DNA of 37,594 nt from contig JANXZQ010000499.1 of assembly GCA_025355445.1 (NCBI GenBank), positions 1-37,594 on the forward strand. Direction: 5' to 3'. The position numbers were made by a program, and so were the translations under genes. Shown piece after piece: positions 15,333-23,890 of the stretch (position 1 is the stretch's first letter; each line of letters starts with the position of its first letter). The notes beneath the pieces are model-generated. The model had not been told where the DNA came from. It saw only the letters and a list, made by a program, of their open reading frames with translations, and ran no database searches. Source of the stretch: Gammaproteobacteria bacterium (GTDB taxonomy: Bacteria; Pseudomonadota; Gammaproteobacteria; Steroidobacterales; Steroidobacteraceae).

Positions 15333-15584
15333 CGCACCCCTGACCCTGCCTAAGCTTATCTCGCTCTTGGTCGATGATAGTGTCAGATCTTGCTAAATCC
15401 TGGGCGCCCGCCGCCGAATCGGCACGCGCGTCGCAACAAGACAACAAGAGTGACAATTCCGATGACCAGCCAAACGGTTGAGCTGGACCAATTGCGCAAG
15501 AAACGCCGCACTCCCCCTCTCTGGGTCCGGCAAGCTCTAGCGGCCGTGATGTCCTCAAATGGATACTGAAGGTTGTGCCTTTCG
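15333..15584. other. Divergent intergenic region, AraC gene / hypothetical gene
   Basis: A 252-base gap between two divergent genes. I find no clear sigma70 promoter or operator palindrome in it. On the minus strand a short stretch would encode SSTVWLVIGIVTLVVLLRRA, which resembles a membrane helix, but it is the tail of a frame antisense to the next gene and has no start of its own, so I do not call it a gene. Confidence 0.3.
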
Positions 15585-16643
15585 ATGCGATTACTGGATA
15601 GAGTTGCCAATTCCACTGGGTGTTTTCGCCTGGCACTTGGCAGCGGAACAAACACCGTGTTTGAGGTCACCGCGGCGACGCAATATGGCGCGTCGGTCGC
15701 GAACTGTCCGCTGCGGTATGTGCTGGGCGACGATCTGACTCGAGCGAGCGCCCAGCTGGCTTTTGCCGACGGTGTGCGCCTGGCAGGTTGTCTGGACCTG
15801 TTGCGGGTGCCCGCCACTCGGCTGTGGGTAGAATGGAACGACAGCGTGCACCAGAGCGTCATACACGAAACCGGATCGGCCACGGACTACGACCCCGGGT
15901 CGCTCGGCAGATCGGTGGGCGTTTTTTTACAGGGCACATCCGATGGCCTCGGCGCGGTCGCGCGCACGTTTTGGTCGCACGCCGGCGTGAATGAGTCCGA
16001 AGTCACCATTTCCCCTATCGAGACCCACATCGACCTGCGCGGCCAATTTGCAGAAGCGGTCGACATTCAGGGGATGCTATGGGGTGGCCTGGCGGCGATC
16101 TCGGACCCGCGCGATCACGCGATGTCGACGCTGCTCGAGTTCGTGAGGTTTCGATTCGATGACGCGTGGGCTGCATACTATAGAGCTGCCGCAAGCGACC
16201 CGGAGACTCGAAGACAAATAGTCCGCGCAACCTTGGCGGCGGTGGCCCGCGACCCACCCCTGCTGCTCGCGTTCTTTCTGCTGCTGTCGGCGAACAATGC
16301 GACGCGATCGATTCCAATCTCGCGGTCGGTCATCAATCGCAAACGGCGCGCGCTTGGACGCGCCAGTCTCTTGGATCATATCGAAGTGCATGCGTCGCTC
16401 GATGCCCACCCCACTGCCTCGGATCACGTGCCCCTTGGAACTTTGCGGCGCCCACCCAGGTTGCACCACGTGCGCGGCCATCTTGTGCGTCGAGACAATC
16501 GGATCTTTTGGCGGACACAGCACCTGCGCGGCAGTGCATCTCACGGGATCGTTCGGTCGCGGACGGTTTGCCTCTCGTTTGCCCGGCCGCGCACGGACGC
16601 TGCTCACCCTGTCGACTCCCCCTCCAACCAACTACGCACATAG
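15585..16643 (+). CDS. Hypothetical protein with a phage-like C-terminal module
   Basis: A 352-residue protein not assignable to a named family. The first 200 residues include LWVEWNDSVHQSVIHETG and a VGVFLQGTSDGLGAVARTFW stretch, and the middle has a helical hydrophobic segment LLLAFFLLLSANNATRSIPIS. The C-terminal third has LLDHIEV and PRLHHVRGHLVRRDNRIFWR. From memory this LLDHIEV...HLVRRxxxIFWR pattern occurs in hypothetical proteins of phages and prophages of Proteobacteria; that needs a database search. ATG at 15585 is chosen; TTG at 15573 is the alternative and neither has an ideal ribosome binding site. It ends six bases before the FG-GAP protein gene, so the two are probably co-transcribed. 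No other phage gene is present. Confidence 0.72.
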   Translation: MRLLDRVANSTGCFRLALGSGTNTVFEVTAATQYGASVANCPLRYVLGDDLTRASAQLAFADGVRLAGCLDLLRVPATRLWVEWNDSVHQSVIHETGSATDYDPGSLGRSVGVFLQGTSDGLGAVARTFWSHAGVNESEVTISPIETHIDLRGQFAEAVDIQGMLWGGLAAISDPRDHAMSTLLEFVRFRFDDAWAAYYRAAASDPETRRQIVRATLAAVARDPPLLLAFFLLLSANNATRSIPISRSVINRKRRALGRASLLDHIEVHASLDAHPTASDHVPLGTLRRPPRLHHVRGHLVRRDNRIFWRTQHLRGSASHGIVRSRTVCLSFARPRTDAAHPVDSPSNQLRT

Positions 16644-16649
16644 AGCGCC

Positions 16650-18362
16650 ATGATGGAATTCAAAAAGACAGAGCCGAACCGGTTGCCCTGGCTGGTGATG
16701 GCGAGCCTATTGGCCGCTGGACTCGCCACGCCCAAGGATTTGCCGGACGGCACCAGCAAGGTGCTCGCCGCCGCGGGCGCAGCCCTGCGAAATCAAGACT
16801 ATCGTGGCACCCTGCGTATTCTCGAGCCTGCGATGAATGCGCTGGCCACCAATGCGGCCGCGTGGCGCAATCTCGGCGTGGCTCACCTCAAGCTTCATGA
16901 GTCCGATGCGGCACAGCAGGCGTTTGGGAGGGCCCTAAAGCTCGATCCCAAAAACACCCGTTTGCTGATGTTCCTAGGTCTAGCTGCGGCCCAGTCAGGG
17001 CAAACGGAGCAAGCGTTCGAGTGGTTGCAAAAGGCCAAGGCGATGCGGCAGGTCGATATGACGCAGCTGGACATAGAACCCGACATGACCGCCTTGCGCA
17101 GTGACCCCCGATATTCGGCCTTATTGCCCCGACCGGAAGATTTCGCGCATCCCTTCGTAGAAGCAGTGAACATCATTCGGGAGTGGGATGGTGAAGTCGC
17201 GGGCGATCAGTTCGGCTGGATCGCGCGTGTGATTGGCGATGTCGACGGTGATGGTGTCAACGATTTCGTCACTTCTGCGCCAACCAAGAATATCGACGGC
17301 GAGAATGCCGGACGAATTTATGTCTACTCGGGAAAAACCGGACAATTGTTGTGGAAGGTGGACGGTGCGCCCGGTGATCAATTGGGGACTGGTATCGAGG
17401 CCGCGGGTGACGTCAACAAAGATGGTATTCCGGATGTCATCGGCAGCGCGCCAAGCATCGACACCGTGTACGTTTATTCGGGGCGGAACGGCCGCGTCCT
17501 CATGACCCTGCATGGGGAAGCTGCGGGCGATACATTTGGTGCTCACGTAGCCTGCGTCGGCGATGTCGACGGCGACGGATATTCGGACATCATCGTGGGC
17601 GCGCCGGGTAACAATACCGGCGGAAAAGGAGCCGGACGTGCCTACGTATATTCGGGTAAAGACGGCCGGCTGCTGCTGACGCTCAACGGCAAACGCGCAG
17701 GCGATGCCTTCGGCAGCACCGTCAGCGGCTATTCGGACGCAAAGCAGCACCTTCTGCTGGTGGGCGCGCCGGCAGCGGGGCCCCGTAAGAGCGGCCGCGT
17801 TTACGTGTATCGGGATCTTTCCCAAAAGCCCGCGTTTGTTTTCGACGCCGATCCCACCGGCGTCGCATTGGGATACATGTTCCTCTCTGTACTGGGGGAC
17901 GTCGATGGTGACGGTGTTCCCGACGTATTTGCGTCGGACTGGTCGGACGCTGGCAAAGGCGCGGGAACCGGGAAGGCATACGTCTATTCGGGCCGAACCG
18001 GCCGCAGGCTCTACACGTTCACCGGTGAGACGGCGGGCGAAGGGTTCGGGACCACCCAGTCTGTCGCCGGTGATGTGACCGGCGATGGCCGCGCTGACCT
18101 CATCATCGGCTCGTGGCAGTACAGCCGCGAAGCGCAGGGCGCGGGGCGCGCTTATTTGTACGACGGCCGCAGCGGCCAACTGCTCAGAACCTACACCAGC
18201 CGAGTGCCGGGAGATACGTTCGGCTTTGATGCGGTGGGCATGGGTACGCGCGACGGCAACGGTCAAAGCGAGCTCTTGATCACAGCGGGATGGAGCGGGG
18301 TGCATGGATATCACTCCGGCCGCATCTTTCTCATTTCCACCGGGATTAAAAGCCCGCTATGA
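16650..18362 (+). CDS. Exported TPR plus FG-GAP (integrin-like) seven-repeat propeller protein
   Basis: A 570-residue protein. A hydrophobic segment at about residues 13-27 (PWLVMASLLAAGLAT) could be a signal peptide or anchor. Residues about 40-135 form two to three TPR units (AWRNLGVAHLKLHESDAAQQ, then AFGRALKLDPKN). From about residue 180 seven repeats follow, each with a GD-x-FG start and most with a calcium-binding D-x-D-x-DG loop (GDVDGDGVND at about 196), then a YVYSG...G-x-LL strand pair. Repeats 4 and 7 have degenerate calcium loops. Seven repeats fit a closed integrin-alpha-type beta-propeller, probably a surface or periplasmic protein- or carbohydrate-binding scaffold. It is coupled to the hypothetical gene before it, and its stop overlaps the stop of the convergent dehydrogenase pseudogene. 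Confidence 0.87.
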   Translation: MMEFKKTEPNRLPWLVMASLLAAGLATPKDLPDGTSKVLAAAGAALRNQDYRGTLRILEPAMNALATNAAAWRNLGVAHLKLHESDAAQQAFGRALKLDPKNTRLLMFLGLAAAQSGQTEQAFEWLQKAKAMRQVDMTQLDIEPDMTALRSDPRYSALLPRPEDFAHPFVEAVNIIREWDGEVAGDQFGWIARVIGDVDGDGVNDFVTSAPTKNIDGENAGRIYVYSGKTGQLLWKVDGAPGDQLGTGIEAAGDVNKDGIPDVIGSAPSIDTVYVYSGRNGRVLMTLHGEAAGDTFGAHVACVGDVDGDGYSDIIVGAPGNNTGGKGAGRAYVYSGKDGRLLLTLNGKRAGDAFGSTVSGYSDAKQHLLLVGAPAAGPRKSGRVYVYRDLSQKPAFVFDADPTGVALGYMFLSVLGDVDGDGVPDVFASDWSDAGKGAGTGKAYVYSGRTGRRLYTFTGETAGEGFGTTQSVAGDVTGDGRADLIIGSWQYSREAQGAGRAYLYDGRSGQLLRTYTSRVPGDTFGFDAVGMGTRDGNGQSELLITAGWSGVHGYHSGRIFLISTGIKSPL

Positions 18363-20500
18363 GGTCCTCATCAACGCAGGCGCAATGGGCAGTGATCGCA
18401 CGCGCCGTCCCGTCAGCTGAAATACCGCATTGGCGATTGCCGGTGCTACAGGAGGTACCGCAATCTCACCGGCGCCGGACGGAGCCGCGTTGCTCGCAAT
18501 GATCTGGACATAGGTCACCGGACTTTCGGACATGCGCAGCAACCGGTAGTCGTTGAAATTATTTTGTTCGATGCCTCCGTTCCTGAGAGAAACAGCCTCA
18601 TAAAGCGCTGCGGACGTACCGAACTGAAGCCCTCCGGAGATTTGCGCCTCTAATCCGAGGGGATTGACGGCTACGCCGCAATCGACCGCGGCCCAAATAC
18701 GATGGACAGTCAGCAAGTTCTGCGCCGCCAGCGAAACTTCCGCAACAATCGCAATATAAGAGCCTCGACAGCAATGACAGGCCAGCCCGCGTCCGCGCCC
18801 CGGGGCCGCTTCGCTTGCCCAAGCCGCGTGCTCGGTAACCGCCGTAAGAACCCGTCTGAGACGGTCAGCTTCGACGTCCGTCCCATCTCGGCCCGGAATA
18901 TTCCGTCCTCCGGGTAGCATCCCCATTCGATACTGCAGCGGATCCTTTTGTGCGGCCGCCGCCAACTCATCGACGAAGCATTCGACGACGAACGCATTGA
19001 TCGAATCCTCGACCGAGCGCCACCACCCCACCGGCACCCGGCATTGCAATGCGGTGTATTCCATGCGAAATGCCGGGACTTCGTAGGGGACATCGCGGGC
19101 TCCGCCTACTTGCGTCTCCTCCGGCGCCGACTGATGCGAGGGTTGCAAGAATGCCGCGATCGAGACCGATGACATGCGATCCAACCAAGCCTTCGGAAAA
19201 CCTTCAACGTCGAGCGATGCACTCACGGTATGAGCCGCTGCAGGACGATAGCGATCGAACTTGAATCGTCCTCGCGAGTCCAAAACACCTGGACCGGCGC
19301 GCTGACCCGGCTTGCGATCTGCGCGGCTTCGACGGCGAAATCAGTGGCATCGCGTCGCCCGAATCCACCCCCAATCAGGGTCTGATGCACTATCACCGTC
19401 TGCGGCGGCCTACCAAGAATGCCGGCGATAGCCGCTCGCGCGTGCGCAGCGTTTTGCGTGGGAAGCCACGCCTCAACCCCATCGGCTTGAACATGTACCG
19501 TCGCATTCATGGGTTCAATGGTTGCATGCGCGAGAAAGGGCAGCTCGAATGTCCTCTCAATGATTCCTCGCGTGCCAGCGAGAGCGGCAAGTGCATGACC
19601 GCGGGTCTGGACGACGGACCCCGCCATTGAGGTGTTGCGGCGCAATGACGCTGAAATCTGCAGTGAGTTCAAGTCCGCGTCGTTTTGAAACTCCCAGTTG
19701 GCCTTGAGGCGGCGCCGCCCCTCAACGGCAGCCCAAGAGTCGCGAGCGACAATAGCAACCCCTCCGCGCGTAAACGCGTCATGCCCGACCGCGTCGATTG
19801 CAAACACGGAGTGTACTCCCGTGACGGCTAACGCCGCGGTATCGTGGAACGATCGCAGTCGTCCGCCGATGCGTGGACACCGTGCAACGACGGCACGCAT
19901 CATTCCGGGCAGGCGCACATCGATGCCGTAGATTGCCGACCCATCGACTTTGCTCGCGCACTCAATGGCGCGTACAGGACGGCCAATCAGTCGAAACTCC
20001 GCGATTTGCTTCAGCTTGACCTCGCCGAGCTGCGGCAGCGCGGCGGCGTCCGCCGCGACATCGGCATACCTGGCTTGCTGCTGATCCGGTCCCAGAATCA
20101 TTCCAAATTCGGTGCGGCAATGGTCGGGAAGGACACCCCACCTCGCGGCGGCTGCCCGGATGAGGAGATTGCGGGCCTGCGCTCCTGCACGTCTTAAGGG
20201 CAACCAAAGTGATCGAACGCTGTCGCTTCCCACGGTCAGATGGTCATACTGCGCCGTATTGACTTGCGCCTGTTGCACGTCGACGTTCGCCCAGTCGACG
20301 TCGAGTTCCTCCGCAAGAATCCTGGAAAGAGAAGTCAGTACACCTTGACCCATTTCCGCCTTTGCCACCAACAGCACGACGCGGCCATCGCCCATGATCT
20401 TGATCCAGGCGTCGAACGGACGCGGTTCATGCGTGCCGGCGGCAGAGCAAGGAGAAAGGTGAATCCCCAATAACACCGCGAGCGCACCTGCCCCGGTCAT
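18357..20500 (-). pseudogene. Molybdopterin dehydrogenase large subunit (IorB-like), frameshifted
   Basis: Two overlapping minus-strand frames (20500-19223 and 19283-18357) together make one xanthine-oxidase-family Mo subunit of about 710 residues, like isoquinoline 1-oxidoreductase beta. The first part has MGQGV (50-54) and GGGFGRR (about 377-383) and breaks after VFWTREDDS. The second part resumes with KFDRYRPAAAHTVSA and ends with SGAGE (catalytic-Glu motif) and VPPVAPAIANAVF. A one-base deletion near 19265-19270 would explain this. A twin-arginine segment GRRQFFRMTGAG is encoded in frame upstream of ATG 20500, but the frame hits TGA at 20557-20555 with no ATG, GTG or TTG between, so the 5' end also looks damaged. 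No iron-sulfur (IorA) subunit gene is adjacent. It follows the receptor gene at 20565 on the same strand. Confidence 0.8.
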
Positions 20501-20564
20501 TCGAAAAAATTGACGGCGCCCGATGTCGCTTGGCGATGAGAAGGGAATGTCAGCTCACCGCCAT

Positions 20565-23500
20565 CTACAATTTCATCGTAAATGCCACGAACAGCTGGCG
20601 CCCGAGCTGGTCATAAGTCGGGAAGGAGTTGGCTGCCCCACTCGCGGCAACATTCGCCGACACGACGGGCGGATCGCGATCGAATACGTTGTTCGCACCG
20701 GCACGCAGCTCCAAGGTTCGTCCAAGACTCCAACTGGCGGAAAGATCCAAATAACTCTGCGCCGCCAACCGTGCGTCGAACGCATCGAAGGATCCATTCG
20801 ACAAGGTGGGCTCGGCGCTGTTGGTATCGAGCGAGACCTTGCCGATGTAGCGCCACAGGGCTGTCAACTCGACATTCCACGGAGTCTGCCAGTTGAGCCG
20901 AAGATTGTGCCGCCATTTTGGATTCACGGTCAAACATTTTGGGCCAAACAGCCCTGCACAATCATAGGTGGGCAGGCCGGGCTGGGTAGTGGTGTTCTTC
21001 AACAGCGCGGCGCCGGTGAAATTGAACAGCAACGAGCCCGCTCGTTCGGTCAGCGGAAGTTTGTAAAGAGCCTGCACGTCGACGCCTTCCACCTTTGCGC
21101 CACCCACGTTGTTGTTGAGCTGCACGATATAGCCGCCGGTCGCGACACTCGAGCCACTCAGTGATCCCGCCGACGTGCGAACGATTTGACTGCAGGACGC
21201 GGGATCTCCCGTCGCGAGGCATTGCTGCAGAAGGAGGGGAGCGGACAGCGCCCCGACGGTGCTGGTCAGCTTGATCCGGTAGTAATCGATGCTGCCGGTG
21301 AAATTCGGCAATTCCGCGGGTGTGAACGTCATGCCGAGGGTAATCGAATCAGCCTGCTCGGGTTTCAAGCTGGGATTGCCGCCGGTCAGCTGTCCGCACT
21401 GCAGCGCGACGCATTGCTGAATGCGATCGGTGGTGCCACCATTGCCGTACTGGGCAGCAGTGACTCCTGTCCTCTGGCATTGAACGAAGGTGGCGGTCGC
21501 TGCCGTCAACACGCCCGTATTCGGATCCCGGGTGGGCGCGCAGGGATCAACGCTCGGCGAAGAGATCAAGCCGAAGCCGGGGGGCGTGAATAGCTCGATG
21601 ATATTGGGTGCGCGGATTGCACGCTGATAGCCGCCACGCAAGCGAATGTCGGATGTGGGAGCAAATTGCACTTCGAACTTGTAGGTGTTGACCCCGCCTG
21701 CCAGCTGATAGTCGGAACGACGAAAGCCGGCATCGGCCATCAATTCCTTGATCCCGGGTTTGTCTTGTACCAGCGGCGCACGCACCTCGAAGAAACCCTC
21801 CTTGAGCGAGTAGCCGTTGTCGATGGCCACGGACGCGCCTCCAAAACCTGACAACAGGCCGCTCTGCTCACCCGAATCGGGCGCGAACGACAGCTTTTCG
21901 TTCCGGTGCTCGAAGCCCACGTTGACACCCAGCCCCTCATTCGCAAACGGAGATTGCAATCCATACCTTGCGAGATCGCCGGTGATGTCCGCGTGTGCGA
22001 TGCGCTCGGTGACCGTGCCGTAGGACGTACCCACGGTATACAGCGGCGCCAATTGCGCCTGGGTCACCCCGCCGGTCTTGAAGATGTTCCAAGGCACACA
22101 GGGTGGTCCGCTGACGCACAGTGGATTTGCCGCCGTCCCTGTTGCCTGCAGCGCATTCGACACTGCCTGAAAGTTCAGGTAGTTGCTGTTGGCATTGAAC
22201 AGGGTGGTGTAATAGTACTGAGCGTATGCATCATAGTTCCAACCGTCCGCGATGAGCCCCTGGGTCCCCGCGACGGCGCGATAATTCGTGTGGTCCCACA
22301 CGGATGAACGGCCGCCGCCCTCGACGTTGCGCCGGCCGATTTGCAGGTTGGCACAGTTGGGAGACACATAGTTTGCCGGTACCGGGTTCGGCACCGGCGG
22401 ACATCCGGGCGAGGCCCGGTCCGCCGCAATTTGCGCAGGCGTACAGATCACTGACGCTTCCTGGGCGCTGAGTAACGGGTTGCTGCAATTGACGTTGAAG
22501 CCGCCGCTTTGCGTGGGATCGATGGGATTGGAGAAGAACAGTCCGGAGGGGGCTACGTCTATTCGCGTCTTATCATCCATGAATCCGAATTCGGCATAAG
22601 GTTTCGCGTGTTCGTTGATGTCAACGTGTGCAAAGAATCCAGCCGTGTAGCGCTGATCGCCTCGCGACATGTAAATGTAACGCTGTGAATTGAAAACGGC
22701 AGGCGGATTCGAGCCCGGTTGCGGCCAGGGCAGAAACTGGTCGCCCACCACGGTATAGGCATTGTTGTTCGGCGCGCCGAACTCGTTGGAACTTTGCGAT
22801 CCGCCGCACATCACGCCCGTTTTCGCAGCATTCAAGTTGAGCTGGCAGGCGCCAAAGTCTCGCGCGGCACTCGCTATGGGATCAGCCTGCAGATAATTCA
22901 GGTACGCCGTGACATTGCCCGCCCCATCGGCCACGTTCGATCCCAGCACCAAGCTGAAGCTTCGATTACGGCCATCGTGACGGCTCCCCGATGCCACGTC
23001 GAACCCTTGTGCTGCCTCCAGGCCCTGAGCGTAGCCGTTGTGATTCTGATGCCAATACTCTCCCTCCTGGGCGTCGAACCGAACGCCCTGAAAATCCCTT
23101 TTCATGACGAAATTCACGACGCCCGCAATGGCGTCCGATCCATACGTGGCGGAAGCTCCGCCGGTGACGACGTCGATGCGCTCTATCAATGCGACGGGAA
23201 TCTGATCAAGATCCGGCGCCGAATTGGGATTCGCGGTATTGGGATCTCCCGTACCCAGCCTGCGGCCGTTGACCAACACCAGCGTGCGCTGCGGGCCCAG
23301 GCCGCGAAGATCGGCAGTCGAGATACCCCCGGGGGTCGAAAGCCCCGCGGACGTATTGCTGAAGTCGGTGGCGGCATTTTGAAAATTCTGGGGCAGCTGA
23401 TTGATTAGATCGATGATGTCGGTCTTTCCGCCTTGACGGATTTCCTCGGCGGTCACCACCTGAATAGGCGAAGTACTCGTGAGATTCGGCGCCGCAATGC

Positions 23501-23639
23501 GCGAACCGGTTACGACCACCTCCGCAATTTCGTCCCCTTTCGGTGCGGGCGACTGCTGAGCCTCGCCGGGCGAGCATAAAATGAAGGCCAGCACCAGGCT
23601 CAATGAGCAATTCAATAGACGCGAATCAAAAATACGCAT
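20565..23639 (-). CDS. Large TonB-dependent receptor (1024 residues)
   Basis: A complete outer-membrane receptor. The signal peptide (residues 1 to about 28) ends before QQSPAPKG, and the TonB-box-like EVVVTGSR follows at about 40-47. The plug has TDIIDLINQLPQNF, LRGLGPQRTLVLVNGRRL and IERIDVVTGGASATYGSDAI, the pattern of the larger Caulobacter/sphingomonad-type receptors, and a barrel of about 800 residues follows. Many paired cysteines in the extracellular-loop stretches (about residues 360-430 and 690-760) suggest disulfide-stabilised loops. GGGAGA lies eight bases before ATG 23639. It is unlike the receptors at 1 and 10790. It is divergent from the penicillin-acylase-family gene and upstream of the broken IorB-like gene, so it probably imported a substrate or product for these secreted or periplasmic enzymes. 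Confidence 0.95.
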   Translation of the reverse strand: MRIFDSRLLNCSLSLVLAFILCSPGEAQQSPAPKGDEIAEVVVTGSRIAAPNLTSTSPIQVVTAEEIRQGGKTDIIDLINQLPQNFQNAATDFSNTSAGLSTPGGISTADLRGLGPQRTLVLVNGRRLGTGDPNTANPNSAPDLDQIPVALIERIDVVTGGASATYGSDAIAGVVNFVMKRDFQGVRFDAQEGEYWHQNHNGYAQGLEAAQGFDVASGSRHDGRNRSFSLVLGSNVADGAGNVTAYLNYLQADPIASAARDFGACQLNLNAAKTGVMCGGSQSSNEFGAPNNNAYTVVGDQFLPWPQPGSNPPAVFNSQRYIYMSRGDQRYTAGFFAHVDINEHAKPYAEFGFMDDKTRIDVAPSGLFFSNPIDPTQSGGFNVNCSNPLLSAQEASVICTPAQIAADRASPGCPPVPNPVPANYVSPNCANLQIGRRNVEGGGRSSVWDHTNYRAVAGTQGLIADGWNYDAYAQYYYTTLFNANSNYLNFQAVSNALQATGTAANPLCVSGPPCVPWNIFKTGGVTQAQLAPLYTVGTSYGTVTERIAHADITGDLARYGLQSPFANEGLGVNVGFEHRNEKLSFAPDSGEQSGLLSGFGGASVAIDNGYSLKEGFFEVRAPLVQDKPGIKELMADAGFRRSDYQLAGGVNTYKFEVQFAPTSDIRLRGGYQRAIRAPNIIELFTPPGFGLISSPSVDPCAPTRDPNTGVLTAATATFVQCQRTGVTAAQYGNGGTTDRIQQCVALQCGQLTGGNPSLKPEQADSITLGMTFTPAELPNFTGSIDYYRIKLTSTVGALSAPLLLQQCLATGDPASCSQIVRTSAGSLSGSSVATGGYIVQLNNNVGGAKVEGVDVQALYKLPLTERAGSLLFNFTGAALLKNTTTQPGLPTYDCAGLFGPKCLTVNPKWRHNLRLNWQTPWNVELTALWRYIGKVSLDTNSAEPTLSNGSFDAFDARLAAQSYLDLSASWSLGRTLELRAGANNVFDRDPPVVSANVAASGAANSFPTYDQLGRQLFVAFTMKL

Positions 23640-23822
23640 TCTGCATGTCTCCCTGGCATTCGCTTTATTTTGACCGCTCGATCTTTCGTCGCGGTTTCTC
23701 CGAGTCAGGCCCGGCTGCGATGCAAACGATATAGGGGACGATCCACGACCGTGGTGCAGTTGTTGCTAACTTTTGATGTGATTAAGCCGCGTTGGAGACA
23801 CGGTTACTGATATCCATGCGCA

Positions 23823-23843
23823 CGCGGGTGCGGCACACCCGCG
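23823..23843. repeat. Perfect inverted repeat in a divergent promoter region
   Basis: CGCGGGTG (23823-23830) and CACCCGCG (23836-23843) are perfect 8-base arms around a 5-base loop, in the 248-base region between the 1024-residue receptor and the acylase-family gene. GATAAT lies about 8 bases downstream and could be part of a -10 for the acylase gene. It could be an operator for both divergent genes or a leader hairpin. The rest of the gap shows nothing definite. Confidence 0.45.
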
Positions 23844-23890
23844 AATACGCGATAATCTAGGACCCTTCCCACCCAATAAACGAGACCGTG

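Noticed and set aside
15383-15530. A minus-strand stretch encoding a membrane-helix-like segment and an FGGG tail, considered as a PEP-CTERM-like anchor fragment
   Set aside because: It has no start of its own and no PEP motif, and it continues antisense through the neighbouring gene.
17121-18314. A 397-codon minus-strand frame opposite the FG-GAP gene
   Set aside because: Its repeated pattern is only the reverse of the GDVDGDG repeats; no start signal or domain.
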